A stretch of 64,000 nt of DNA, taken from NCBI RefSeq assembly GCF_001592735.1, contig NZ_LUKE01000001.1, positions 1,399,018-1,463,017 on the forward strand. Direction: 5' to 3'. The notes under the pieces are model-generated. The model was not told the DNA's origin. It saw nothing but the letters and a program-made list of their open reading frames with translations, and searched no databases. Source of the DNA: Bdellovibrio bacteriovorus. Lineage in GTDB: Bacteria > Bdellovibrionota > Bdellovibrionia > Bdellovibrionales > Bdellovibrionaceae. Both the position numbers and the translations under genes were made by a program. Numbering within the stretch: position 1 is the first letter of the stretch; every line of letters starts with the position of its first letter. This document shows, piece by piece, positions 8,252 through 16,948 of the stretch.

Positions 8252-9118
8252 ATGCGTTTACGTATGATAAGAGCCGTCCTTGCGACGGCTCTTTCATTTT
8301 CTAGTGTTGTTGTTTTGGCTCAAAGTAAAATGTCCCGCTCGGAAACCTATAAGGACATCATCGAAAAAGCCTACAACTTGAGTCTGCAAAAAGATCGACA
8401 GCAGGCTTTAAATATTCTTATGTCTGCTTTGCAGAAAGAGTCTCGTCCCGCCGCGGTGGCGGAAATCAAAAAAGCCGTCGATGAAATCGCGCATATTTTT
8501 TTTAGTGATAAAGCCCAGCAGTTATATGAGTCCGGAGTTTCTTTAAGAAAAAATGAACTTCCGCAGTCGTATGACAAGCTGATTGAAGCTTCGCGCATTG
8601 AACCTGACAACTTTGCTATTGCGGAAGAGCTGGCTCGGGTTATGATCGCGCGTAATGACTGTAAAAACGCACAAGAAACTGTCCAAAAGCAGCTTAACAC
8701 AGTTAAGCATGATGAAGATCTTAAGCTCACGCTGGCTCAATCGTTGGCCTGCCAGGATAAATGGGCCGAATACCAAAAAGTTTTTGAGTCCTTTCCGGTA
8801 AAGAAGTCGCCGAATATGAAATATTGGCTCGCTTTGGAAGTTGAAAAGAACATGAGCTCTAAAAGTATGACCAAGGCTCAAGAAAACCTGGCGAGTCTTA
8901 AAAAAGCCGACGAAAAGTACCCCGAAGCATTCTATTGGAGCTGGCGTTTTGACATGGCTCAAAAGCGTTCAAACTTAGAAGAAGCTCAGAAATACGTGAT
9001 GACCTGCAAAAACATTTCAGCCAACCAGTATAGACAGTATATGATAGACCCCATGCTCTGCCGACGCATTATTGAAGTCGAAGCCGAGATGAAGGGCGCT
9101 AATGGAAGACCTGAATAA
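8252..9118 (+). CDS. Exported TPR-like helical protein
   Basis: A 288-residue protein with a signal peptide (from the second Met, MIRAVLATALSF, ending near LAQS) and an all-helical body with TPR-like spacing, for example residues 85-150 and 150-250. It has no enzyme motif. It starts three bases after the previous stop and overlaps the next gene (lipoprotein at 9102) by 17 bases, so it probably opens the dap operon. Two starts are possible, 8252 and 8264, both without a good Shine-Dalgarno. Oddly, a strong intrinsic terminator (8271-8300) lies inside the signal-peptide codons. A scaffold role in the periplasm is a guess. Confidence 0.75.
   Translation: MRLRMIRAVLATALSFSSVVVLAQSKMSRSETYKDIIEKAYNLSLQKDRQQALNILMSALQKESRPAAVAEIKKAVDEIAHIFFSDKAQQLYESGVSLRKNELPQSYDKLIEASRIEPDNFAIAEELARVMIARNDCKNAQETVQKQLNTVKHDEDLKLTLAQSLACQDKWAEYQKVFESFPVKKSPNMKYWLALEVEKNMSSKSMTKAQENLASLKKADEKYPEAFYWSWRFDMAQKRSNLEEAQKYVMTCKNISANQYRQYMIDPMLCRRIIEVEAEMKGANGRPE
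8271..8300 (+). terminator. Intrinsic terminator inside the start of the TPR-like gene
   Basis: GAGCCGTC at 8271-8278 pairs perfectly with GACGGCTC at 8284-8291 across a 5-base loop, followed by TTTCATTTT. The position, 23 bases after the stop at 8248, is typical for terminating the secreted-protein gene, yet it overlaps codons of the following gene. Confidence 0.75.
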
Positions 9119-9245
9119 AAAAATCATATTCCTTGGACTATCTTTATTGATCGCCGGCTGCGGCGTTAAAGGTAAACCAAACCCGCCGAAAAACCCGCCT
9201 CCTTTAGGTCGTGGGGAGCCGATGTATAAAGGCAATGGACGATGA
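9102..9245 (+). CDS. lptM: Small LptM-like (YifL-like) lipoprotein upstream of dapF
   Basis: A 47-residue lipoprotein that automatic callers may miss. The signal peptide ends in a textbook lipobox LIAGC with the lipidated Cys at residue 20, followed by GVKGKPNPPKNPPP. E. coli LptM (YifL) has CGLKGP and a proline-rich tail and is likewise encoded directly before dapF. In E. coli LptM helps assemble the LptD-LptE lipopolysaccharide translocon at the outer membrane. The gene overlaps the TPR-like gene by 17 bases and dapF by ATGA, so it is part of the operon. Motif plus synteny supports the name; function in this organism is inference. Confidence 0.75.
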   Translation: MEDLNKKIIFLGLSLLIAGCGVKGKPNPPKNPPPLGRGEPMYKGNGR

Positions 9246-10096
9246 AGTTCGCTTCAGGTTTAGCAATGACCAAGATGTCGGGGGCTGGGAACACATTTGC
9301 ATTAATTGATGCGCGTGAAGGATCCGCATTTGCTAAACAAGAAGCTGGGTTAAAAAATTCTCGCCGTGAACTTGTGAAAAAAATCTGCAGTATCGTTGAT
9401 GGAGTTTCAACCGACGGTGTTTTATTTATCGGCACAGGATCCTCTGGTTTTGACTTTAACTGGGATTTTTACAACTCAGATGGTTCTACGGCAGAGATGT
9501 GTGGAAACGCGGCTCGATGTGCCGCTCGATTTGTGGCAGATGGCTTGGGTTTTTCTTCCGCAGTGGTAAAGTTTAAAACAGGTGCCGGCCTTATCACGAC
9601 GGAGTCCTTACCCGACCGCCGTATTCGCGTAATTATGTCGCCGGTAAAAATCGTGAATGAAAACTTAGAGCTTAAAACTCACACCGGTGCTTCAGAAAAG
9701 TTTTTTTTCGTAAATACCGGAGTTCCTCACTTAGTACAAAAAATTCACAACTTGGCAGACAGAGCAAATTTAAAAGAAATGGCCAAAGAGGTTCGTTCGC
9801 ACACAGATCTTGGTCCCGCGGGATCGAATGTGACTTTCTATGTGGAAACATCCTCTGGAAAAATTGAGGCAGTGACTTACGAGCGCGGTGTTGAAGATTA
9901 CACTCTGGCTTGTGGAACCGGAGCTGTTGCCGCGGCCATGGCTCACGCGAAAGAATCTAACAAAGAACATATCGAAGTGAAAATGCCGGGCGGACTTTTG
10001 GAGGTGGACTTCCCGTCTGCGGATCCGCATCCGCGGATGACGGGCGAAGCCGTGGCTATAGCTGATTTAATTTTTAATACAGAGGTATTTAGATGA
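9242..10096 (+). CDS. dapF: Diaminopimelate epimerase
   Basis: A 284-residue epimerase that interconverts LL- and meso-diaminopimelate, the precursor of lysine and of the peptidoglycan cross-link. The two catalytic cysteines are present: Cys87 in MCGNAARC and Cys224 in LACGTGA. The N-terminal GAGNTF segment is also conserved. The length is normal. The start overlaps the small lipoprotein by ATGA, and its own end overlaps dapA by ATGA, which indicates translational coupling across the operon. Confidence 0.95.
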   Translation: MKFASGLAMTKMSGAGNTFALIDAREGSAFAKQEAGLKNSRRELVKKICSIVDGVSTDGVLFIGTGSSGFDFNWDFYNSDGSTAEMCGNAARCAARFVADGLGFSSAVVKFKTGAGLITTESLPDRRIRVIMSPVKIVNENLELKTHTGASEKFFFVNTGVPHLVQKIHNLADRANLKEMAKEVRSHTDLGPAGSNVTFYVETSSGKIEAVTYERGVEDYTLACGTGAVAAAMAHAKESNKEHIEVKMPGGLLEVDFPSADPHPRMTGEAVAIADLIFNTEVFR

Positions 10097-10974
10097 AAAA
10101 TTTCAAAGGGACTTTTACCGCCCTCGCAACCCCGTTTAAAGACGACAAGATTGATTATAAATCTTTAGATCGTCTTTTAAAGCAGCAACTTGAAGGGGGC
10201 GTCGACGGTTTTGTTGTGAATGGTACGACCGCGGAAAGTCCAACGCTTACTTCGGCGGAAGTGGCAGAACTTTATAAACATATCCGCAGTTTTGTTGGCG
10301 CGTCGGTCCCTCTGGTTGTGGGAACAGGTTCTAACAGCACAGCTAAGACCATCGAGGACTCGCAAAAAGCAGAACAATGGGGCGCGGATGCGTTGTTAGT
10401 CGTTGTGCCTTATTACAACAAACCACCGCAACGCGGGCTTGTTGAACATTTTAAAAAAGTAGCAAGCTCGGTGAAAATTCCGACAATTCTATATAATGTT
10501 CCGGGCCGTACGATCACGTCGCTTTCTACGGAATCCATTTTAGAACTTTCTAAAACTCCTGGTGTGGTCGGAATTAAAGAGGCTAGCGGCAAGGTTGATT
10601 TTGACGCCGAGATTGCACATGTCTGCGGCTCAAACTTTGTTCTGCTTTCGGGCGATGACGGTACTTATGTGGAATTTTTAGGAGTGGGCGGCCACGGAGT
10701 TATTTCGGTTGCTAGCCACGTGATTCCGAAACAAATGGTTCAGTGGAAAAAATGGGTGGCCGAAGGTCAAATCACGCAAGCCCGCCAGGACATCCAAAAA
10801 TACATGAAGCTGATTGATTTGCTTTTCACCGAAGCAAATCCCATCCCGGTAAAAAAAGCGTTACAGCTGATGGGGATTTTTGAATCAGCAACGATGCGTC
10901 TGCCATTGATGGAGCTTACTCCTGTACATACGGAAGCTTTGAAAACTGAAATGCATAATCTAGGACTATTGTGA
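10093..10974 (+). CDS. dapA: 4-hydroxy-tetrahydrodipicolinate synthase
   Basis: A 293-residue TIM-barrel aldolase that condenses pyruvate with aspartate semialdehyde, the first committed step to diaminopimelate. Visible residues are GTTAES (Thr45/Thr46), YNVPGRT with Tyr134, and the Schiff-base Lys162 in GIKEASG. The length matches the family. It overlaps dapF by four bases (ATGA) and dapB by four (GTGA). Confidence 0.96.
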   Translation: MKNFKGTFTALATPFKDDKIDYKSLDRLLKQQLEGGVDGFVVNGTTAESPTLTSAEVAELYKHIRSFVGASVPLVVGTGSNSTAKTIEDSQKAEQWGADALLVVVPYYNKPPQRGLVEHFKKVASSVKIPTILYNVPGRTITSLSTESILELSKTPGVVGIKEASGKVDFDAEIAHVCGSNFVLLSGDDGTYVEFLGVGGHGVISVASHVIPKQMVQWKKWVAEGQITQARQDIQKYMKLIDLLFTEANPIPVKKALQLMGIFESATMRLPLMELTPVHTEALKTEMHNLGLL

Positions 10975-11657
10975 AAAAATTAAAAATCGGAATTGTCGGC
11001 GTCAACGGACGCATGGGTCAGGAAATTGCCAAGGTTGTAGAGCAAAGCGCTCATGATTTGTTTTATGCCCTGACTCGCGACGTGAAGCTAGATGAAAAGA
11101 AAGCGGCCAAAGTAGATGTATGGATTGATTTTACTTCTCCGCAAGCTTTGAAGTCCGTTTTACAAATGGCAGAAAAATATAAAAAGCCCGTGGTATGCGG
11201 AACGACAGGATTTTCCGCAGCGGAAAAAAAGCTTTTGGAAACATATTCTAAAAAGATTCCGGTTTTGTGGTCGTCAAACATGAGCTTGGGTGTAGCCTTA
11301 CTAAATGAAGCTTTGAAGTCCTTTGCGGCGGTTTCTGATTTTGATTTTCAAATCGAAGAATTTCACCACAACAAGAAAAAAGATAAGCCTTCAGGCACGG
11401 CCATTACTCTGCAAGAAAATCTGGAAAAAGCCGTTGGACGTAAATTGCCAGAGCCGTTAGCGATTCGTGGGGGCGGTATTTTTGGTGTTCATAAAATTTA
11501 CGCCATGAGCGATGAAGAGGTTCTTATGTTTGAACACACCGCTTTAAATCGCGCCGTTTTTGCCAAAGGCTCTGTGCAAGCGGCAGAATGGCTGGTTAAA
11601 CAAAAGCCCGGACTTTACGGAATTCGCGATGTTCTTTTTGGGAAGAAGGCAAAATGA
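10971..11657 (+). CDS. dapB: 4-hydroxy-tetrahydrodipicolinate reductase
   Basis: A 228-residue NAD(P)H-dependent reductase, the step after DapA. It has the Rossmann motif GVNGRMGQ at the N-terminus, CGTTGFS, and the catalytic and substrate-binding segment HHNKKKDKPSGTA. It is shorter than the E. coli enzyme (273 residues), resembling the compact DapB of other lineages. Translation starts with GTG in a GTGA overlap with the dapA stop. The next gene overlaps by ATGA. Confidence 0.94.
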   Translation: MKKLKIGIVGVNGRMGQEIAKVVEQSAHDLFYALTRDVKLDEKKAAKVDVWIDFTSPQALKSVLQMAEKYKKPVVCGTTGFSAAEKKLLETYSKKIPVLWSSNMSLGVALLNEALKSFAAVSDFDFQIEEFHHNKKKDKPSGTAITLQENLEKAVGRKLPEPLAIRGGGIFGVHKIYAMSDEEVLMFEHTALNRAVFAKGSVQAAEWLVKQKPGLYGIRDVLFGKKAK

Positions 11658-12163
11658 ATGGAGGACCTCATAATGCCTTAATTTACCTCGCCATAGACCT
11701 TGTTGGCGGCGTAGAAAAAGCAAAAGAGATTTTAAAAAAGCTCTCTGAGGTTGGTGAGATCGCCGCGATTTCGTCGGTGTATAAAAGATTTCTGACACCC
11801 GAACAAAAAGATATCAGTGCGCGCATTGAATTTGTGGTTCGTCTGGAAACAGCCCGCAATGTGGATCAGGTTTTACATTTGATCCTTTCATTTTGCCAAG
11901 ATGGACAGCCGGGACTAAATCGACAAAGCTTTGCGGAGCTCACGTTGCTTGCCTTTGATGATTTGATTTTGATGTCACCAAAACTGACACTTCCCCACCC
12001 GCAAATGCACCAAGATCCGCTGATTATTCGGGCGGCGGCGGAAGCGTGGGGTCAATATGCGCACCCCATCTACGAGAAAAACTTAAGTGAATTGTCAAAG
12101 AACGCGGCGCCCGCAAAGCAGGCGGAGTTTTATATGCAGGGAAAAAGCCTGGTTGATTTTTAG
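11654..12163 (+). CDS. Degenerate FolK-like protein (HPPK fold), probably not a normal pyrophosphokinase
   Basis: A 169-residue protein that resembles 6-hydroxymethyl-7,8-dihydropterin pyrophosphokinase in outline: the start ALIYLAIDLVGGVEKA, a SSVYKR segment, RIEFVVRLET, and a C-terminal LTLPHPQMHQDPLIIR like the family LxIPHPxMxxR. Key parts look lost. The RWGPRTIDLDILL segment with two metal-binding Asp is reduced to a stretch with FDDLILM, and the initial GSNLG is IDLVGG. It is translationally coupled to dapB (ATGA). It may be a diverged enzyme or a non-catalytic paralogue. The relation is by eye and needs a profile comparison. Confidence 0.55.
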   Translation: MNGGPHNALIYLAIDLVGGVEKAKEILKKLSEVGEIAAISSVYKRFLTPEQKDISARIEFVVRLETARNVDQVLHLILSFCQDGQPGLNRQSFAELTLLAFDDLILMSPKLTLPHPQMHQDPLIIRAAAEAWGQYAHPIYEKNLSELSKNAAPAKQAEFYMQGKSLVDF

Positions 12164-12221
12164 GCCCTGCCAACGTACAAATTGGGTATCTTAAAAACCC
12201 ACACCCCTTAAGGGAGATTCC

Positions 12222-12869
12222 ATGAAGTTTTTCATCGACACAGCTGAAATTGAAGAGATCCGCCAAGCCAATATGCGTGGTTGGGTTGATGGCGTAACGA
12301 CAAACCCCTCTTTGATCGCAAAATCTGGAAAAGACTTTCACACTGTGATCAAAGAAATCTGCAAAGAAATCTCTGGACCTGTGTCTGCCGAAGTTATCAG
12401 CTTGCAACACGAAGAAATGTTCCGCGAAGGCAAAGAGCTAGCGAAACTGGCGTCAAACGTCGTAGTTAAAGTTCCTATGTGTGAAGATGGTATGATCGCC
12501 GTTAAGAAATTCACGGCAGAAGGCATCAAGACTAACGTCACGTTGGTATTTTCTCCCATGCAAGCGTTGTTGGCTGCTAAAGCCGGAGCAACGATGGTTT
12601 CACCGTTCGTAGGGCGCCTTGATGATATTGGCGTTGAAGGTATGACCATGGTTGATCAGGTTATCCAAATGTACCAAAACTATGATTTCCAGACAGAAGT
12701 ATTGGTAGCCAGCGTGCGCAGCCCGATGCATATCCAAATTGCCGCGGAAATGGGGGCCGATATCGCAACGATTCCATTTAAAGTCATGCAACAAATGACC
12801 CATCATCCACTGACAGATAAAGGTATTAAGATGTTTATGGACGATTGGAACAAGGCCCAAAAGAAATAA
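12222..12869 (+). CDS. tal: Transaldolase / fructose-6-phosphate aldolase family (TalC type)
   Basis: A 215-residue short transaldolase. The enzyme moves a dihydroxyacetone unit between sugar phosphates in the non-oxidative pentose phosphate pathway. The Schiff-base lysine is Lys83 in NVVVKVPM. Family segments [24 protein letters not shown], and [15 protein letters not shown] are intact. The small size separates it from the 316-residue E. coli TalB type; FSA and TalC cannot be told apart with certainty. AAGGGAG precedes the ATG. The next gene starts directly after the stop codon. Confidence 0.92.
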   Translation: MKFFIDTAEIEEIRQANMRGWVDGVTTNPSLIAKSGKDFHTVIKEICKEISGPVSAEVISLQHEEMFREGKELAKLASNVVVKVPMCEDGMIAVKKFTAEGIKTNVTLVFSPMQALLAAKAGATMVSPFVGRLDDIGVEGMTMVDQVIQMYQNYDFQTEVLVASVRSPMHIQIAAEMGADIATIPFKVMQQMTHHPLTDKGIKMFMDDWNKAQKK

Positions 12870-13310
12870 ATGAAAAAGACACTTTGCTTTCTAGCGATCT
12901 CATTCTCTCTGCTTTTGTCCAGTTGTCGAACTGGAGGGGTGATTTTGCGCGAAACGCCATTAAGTGTCAGTGAGACTCGCCGTACGATTGTGTCAGTTAT
13001 CGGCGAGCCGCGATCGGTCAGTCAGAACGGTCGCGAAATCATTTCCAAATTTTATGATCGCAAAGATAAAGCCATTCCCCGCATGGAAATGGCCAAAGAA
13101 CGCTATTACACGCATGTTACTGTTTTAGGTGATCGTCGTCCTTATGACATTCAGGTAGATGTCCTGGTCGAAGGTCGCAATCCTGATGGAGCATTTGAGG
13201 TGATAGGACGCGATGACAACAAAGCCACGATAATAGCGGAAAAGCTGCGTCAGGCACTTAACCAAAGTCGCGACACCCGTAACGTTATTGACGACTTCAG
13301 ATCATTCTAA
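12870..13310 (+). CDS. Small lipoprotein, function unknown
   Basis: A 146-residue predicted lipoprotein with the lipobox L-S-S-C and acylated Cys19. The mature part is basic and has a beta-rich stretch (HVTVLGDRRPYDIQVDVLV) and a C-terminal helix. No family is recognised. It begins on the base after the transaldolase stop, so the two genes are coupled. The lack of Asp after the Cys favours outer-membrane sorting by the classical rule, if that rule holds here. Confidence 0.75.
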   Translation: MKKTLCFLAISFSLLLSSCRTGGVILRETPLSVSETRRTIVSVIGEPRSVSQNGREIISKFYDRKDKAIPRMEMAKERYYTHVTVLGDRRPYDIQVDVLVEGRNPDGAFEVIGRDDNKATIIAEKLRQALNQSRDTRNVIDDFRSF

Positions 13311-13364
13311 ATACGATAGAGTTAAGAGTAGTCAGGATTGACTAACCTTTTGAAGAGGTGAAAC

Positions 13365-15635
13365 TTGCAAGGAATGCGGCTCAAGCGGCTTATACCGTTT
13401 GTTGTTTTAGCTTTGGGCATATTCTGGTCAAGCTCCATGGGGGGCTTGCGGTTCACCCCTATTTACGAAGCTCTTAGTATTAAAGCGCAAAAAAATTCTC
13501 CGCCCCACATCGCCTTTGAAGAGCTTATTGAATCAGAACGCATCCAAAAAACAGCGCAAATGCAAATAGAGCCGGTACGTGTAGTTTTACTTGGATCAGA
13601 TAAAAATTCTTCTGCTCCTTTATATAGTCAACGTGTGCAACTTGCAGAGATGGTGATCACAAAAAATGTTGAAACTCTTCACCATGCGACCACACAAGTA
13701 GCCTCTCTTCCCTCGCAAGATGCCAACTACACGGTGGCTTCAGAAGGTTCCACTTCTTGGATGAGTGAGCTTCCGCGCGAACAAGCTCATCGTTTACGCG
13801 AAGCTAATCAGCGCAGCGAAGTTCTAAATCAAGATTGGACCTCAGGAACGACATGGGCCGAAATGGCTAAAGACGTATTAGAAAAATCTGGTGCATTAAA
13901 AGAACAAGCACCTGCGGCTAGCACAAATAAAGTTTATGTCGCCTCCACGGACGCTAATGGACAAGTTCGCACTCGCCCATCACAAGCGCATGTCAGTGTT
14001 AGGGATGACGGCGGAAATAATAATTATAAAGACTACGAAGCCACATTTGCTTCTCCGGAAGATGAAAAAAGATACCTAGCCTCAATTGCTAACAAAACAG
14101 AGACAGCAGGTGAATCGGCGGGCTCAACAACTATTGCCAGTGTCGACTATGATAGATTCAAAGGGGCTAGCACCGTCGCGGATTTGCCGACGTTCTTAAG
14201 AATTCAAGGGCCTCTTGAAATCACGGGTGGCTTGGCAGTTACTAATGAACACCATATTGAAGTTCGTCGCAGCGACGAGGGTGTTTTAAAGGAATTAGGA
14301 AAAGTTGATTTAACTCAAGGTCTTTATAATATCCAAGTGGAAGGATCCACCGGAACTATCTTGGCTCGCCTTGTGAGCAAAGAAGGCAAGATCATGGGAG
14401 AAGGCTCTTTCCGTCTTAGTCAGTTGGCGATAGCTAAAGGCTTTAATCAAGGTCCGAAAATTAAAATTACTCCGCAACCGGATTTTTCAGGCGTAACTAC
14501 AAGCGCTTATAATCCCGCGGTGATGGACAGTGCGCCGGCAAATACTCGAGTTACTTTTGTTAAAGGGGCTAGCGAAGTTTTAGCAAAAAAAGATGGCCTT
14601 GTGGCTATGGATAATGTTGCCAAAGGATCAAGCACGATCTTGCGGGCGGCCGCGCCTAAGCATTTGCAAACGGCATCAATTATTGTATCAGGTCAAGAAT
14701 TCAAAGCACCCCTTTATCCGGAAACCATGATCGCGGCGTTACAAGACATCGTATCCCAACAGCGCGCCACATCGTTTGAAGGTGCGCCAACAATCGTCTG
14801 GGGAAAAACAAGTCTTGATGGTAAACCCGTCTCGGGAATCACTGTCAGTGTGGAATCCGATCCAAGTTTGCAGCCAGTTTACTTTGATCAATTCATGATT
14901 CCAAATCCACAACTTCAAGCTACCAGCGAGAACGGAATTTTTGCGTTCGTATCTGTAACGCCAGGATTTCACTCGTTACTAGCGACTCGCGGAGATGCGA
15001 TCTTTGGTTATCAAAACGTGATGGTTGAAGAAGGTTCGGTGGCTTTAGGTGATGTGGAAGCCACGATGAAGTTTGAATCTGTTCCAATGCGCGTTTATGA
15101 CGCCTTTACCGGTGAAGGAAGAGCGGCGCAAATTACGATGCAAAGCCTTTCAGACGAACTGGAAGTCAAAGACGGTTTAGCGATGATCAATCTACCGCAG
15201 ATCAGTCGTTTAGGAATGATGCGCGTTCAGCCTGAAGGCTCCGACTATGTAGCAGCAAGATATATTTATAACGATAAAGACGCCTTCGTGCATCTACCCC
15301 TGGTTCACTGGTCATGGCTAAGTGCGATTAAGACATACTTAAAGATTGATGATGCGCCCAGCGCAGGGTTCATCGTGGGTTTTGTTCCGGATGAAAACTT
15401 TGAGGTTTATCTTGCGGGATATGATCAGTTTGATGCCCGACATATTGTTTATTTTGATATGCAAGGTCGCATTCTGCAAAACCGTAAAGGGATCGCGGGC
15501 GGCGGATTTATTCTTTACAATGTTCCCGAAGACACCCACGAAGTTGTTGTGGTGGGGGAGCGCACGCAGAAAATTTATTCTCGCGTGATCCCGGTTGATG
15601 CAAACTCTTTATCTGTATTAAACTTCCGCGAATAG
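13365..15635 (+). CDS. Large exported envelope protein with carboxypeptidase-regulatory-like beta domain
   Basis: A 756-residue protein, apparently starting with TTG: GAGGTG lies four bases before it, whereas the ATG three codons later is too far from this site. Residues 8-30 form a signal peptide or anchor. Residues 50-270 are low in structure and rich in Ser, Ala and Gln. The C-terminal half is beta-rich; TSLDGKPVSGITVSVE followed by ATSENGIFAFVSVTPG resembles the carboxypeptidase regulatory-like (CNA-B-like) domain, often found in surface and TonB-dependent proteins. No enzyme motif is visible. The last 18 bases overlap the end of murD on the other strand, with no terminator between them. 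Confidence 0.75.
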   Translation: MQGMRLKRLIPFVVLALGIFWSSSMGGLRFTPIYEALSIKAQKNSPPHIAFEELIESERIQKTAQMQIEPVRVVLLGSDKNSSAPLYSQRVQLAEMVITKNVETLHHATTQVASLPSQDANYTVASEGSTSWMSELPREQAHRLREANQRSEVLNQDWTSGTTWAEMAKDVLEKSGALKEQAPAASTNKVYVASTDANGQVRTRPSQAHVSVRDDGGNNNYKDYEATFASPEDEKRYLASIANKTETAGESAGSTTIASVDYDRFKGASTVADLPTFLRIQGPLEITGGLAVTNEHHIEVRRSDEGVLKELGKVDLTQGLYNIQVEGSTGTILARLVSKEGKIMGEGSFRLSQLAIAKGFNQGPKIKITPQPDFSGVTTSAYNPAVMDSAPANTRVTFVKGASEVLAKKDGLVAMDNVAKGSSTILRAAAPKHLQTASIIVSGQEFKAPLYPETMIAALQDIVSQQRATSFEGAPTIVWGKTSLDGKPVSGITVSVESDPSLQPVYFDQFMIPNPQLQATSENGIFAFVSVTPGFHSLLATRGDAIFGYQNVMVEEGSVALGDVEATMKFESVPMRVYDAFTGEGRAAQITMQSLSDELEVKDGLAMINLPQISRLGMMRVQPEGSDYVAARYIYNDKDAFVHLPLVHWSWLSAIKTYLKIDDAPSAGFIVGFVPDENFEVYLAGYDQFDARHIVYFDMQGRILQNRKGIAGGGFILYNVPEDTHEVVVVGERTQKIYSRVIPVDANSLSVLNFRE

Positions 15636-16919
15636 TTTCACGCGAGATTTAAAAAAATCACCGCGATCTTCAAAAGATTTAAATTCATCCCAACTGGTTC
15701 CGCCAGGACTTAATAAGACCGTGTCACCGGCGCGAGCTTCTTTAAAAACATGATCTAAGGCCTCACCTAATTTTTCGTAAGAGGAGCCCGGAAGGCCGGA
15801 CTTTTCTTTAGCAAGATCACGGCATTCGCCGAAGAAAACAAAAACACAGTCAGAATAGTTTTTTAAAGACGCTAAATCTTGCCAAGGCAGGCTTTTGTTT
15901 CGACCACCTAAAAGCATAAACATGCGACCGTTTTTTTCTTTAGTTTGATGAGCCGCTTCAGCCGCAATAAGAACGCTATCCATAGCGGTGGCTTTACTGT
16001 CGTTAATAAAACGAATGGATTTAAAATTTCCGACATTTTCAAGACGATGAACAAGGCCACCGAAATTCTTCATTCCATCAAACGCTTTTTGGGGCCAACC
16101 TGCGGCTAAGGCAATGGTAGCCGCAAGCGCTAAGTTGTCTTGATTGTGCTTACCAATCAGCCGCGCTTCTTCAAGATGCAAAGATTTTAGGAGCACATCA
16201 TCTTTAGATACTACGCGCACCTTGGGCGATGCATTTTTTTCTGAATAACTAACCAGGTCACCGCCGCCGCTATTTAAGAACATATTTTTTGCGGTCATTG
16301 AAAGAATGTTCCATTTAGTTTGGTAATAATCTTCAAGACTGTCATAACGCTCAAGATGATTTGAAGTCAGATAGGTGATCGCCGAAAACTCTAAGCGCAG
16401 GTTTTCGCAGTTTTCTAACTGATAACTAGAAAGCTCTAAAACCACCCAGTCCGCGCGAGAACGTTTTCCCTCTAAAACCTCAACGGCGTATTGAGAAAAA
16501 GGAATTCCTAAGTTTCCGCCCACAAATCCTGAAGAAGAAAAGGCTTGCAAGCCGGCACCGATGAGGGAAACGGTCGTACTTTTTCCGACTGATCCTGTAA
16601 CGCCAATGATTTTTTCGCTCTCAAGGCACGAGCACGCCAAAGAAAGTTCGCTTGTAATCTTCACCCCTGTGGTTTTAGCTCTTTGAATCCAATCGAGACC
16701 CAAAGGCACGCCGGGAGAAACGACCAGAGTCATGGGCTTACCTTGGTCCATTAAAACCTGAGGATCGTTGAAGTTAGCCGTGGGAAGTTTGGTATCAAAC
16801 GTAAGAATTAAGCTAGGATCGACTCCATTGAGCAAAAGAAGCTGTTTTGCTGCCTCGCCACTTCTTGCCATGCCTACAATTGCGATTGGTGTTTTCAGGT
16901 TCTTGATAAATGTGCTCAT
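15618..16919 (-). CDS. murD: UDP-N-acetylmuramoyl-L-alanine:D-glutamate ligase
   Basis: A Mur ligase that adds D-Glu to the peptidoglycan precursor in the cytoplasm. With the start at the ATG of MSTFIKNL the protein has 433 residues; a GTG start at 16967 with AAGG upstream would add 16. Seen are the ATP loop GVTGSVGKST at 106-115 (family usually GTNGKTT), the segment SNHLERYDS, NDSKAT, and the C-terminal SPGGTSWDEFKSFEDRG. It lies apart from other division and wall genes in this window. The start is 30 bases from the divergently read metallophosphoesterase, so the two promoters must overlap coding sequence. Confidence 0.93.
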   Translation of the reverse strand: MSTFIKNLKTPIAIVGMARSGEAAKQLLLLNGVDPSLILTFDTKLPTANFNDPQVLMDQGKPMTLVVSPGVPLGLDWIQRAKTTGVKITSELSLACSCLESEKIIGVTGSVGKSTTVSLIGAGLQAFSSSGFVGGNLGIPFSQYAVEVLEGKRSRADWVVLELSSYQLENCENLRLEFSAITYLTSNHLERYDSLEDYYQTKWNILSMTAKNMFLNSGGGDLVSYSEKNASPKVRVVSKDDVLLKSLHLEEARLIGKHNQDNLALAATIALAAGWPQKAFDGMKNFGGLVHRLENVGNFKSIRFINDSKATAMDSVLIAAEAAHQTKEKNGRMFMLLGGRNKSLPWQDLASLKNYSDCVFVFFGECRDLAKEKSGLPGSSYEKLGEALDHVFKEARAGDTVLLSPGGTSWDEFKSFEDRGDFFKSRVKLFAEV

Positions 16920-16948
16920 CTCGAGGATCATATTCTTGGGAGGAAGCT

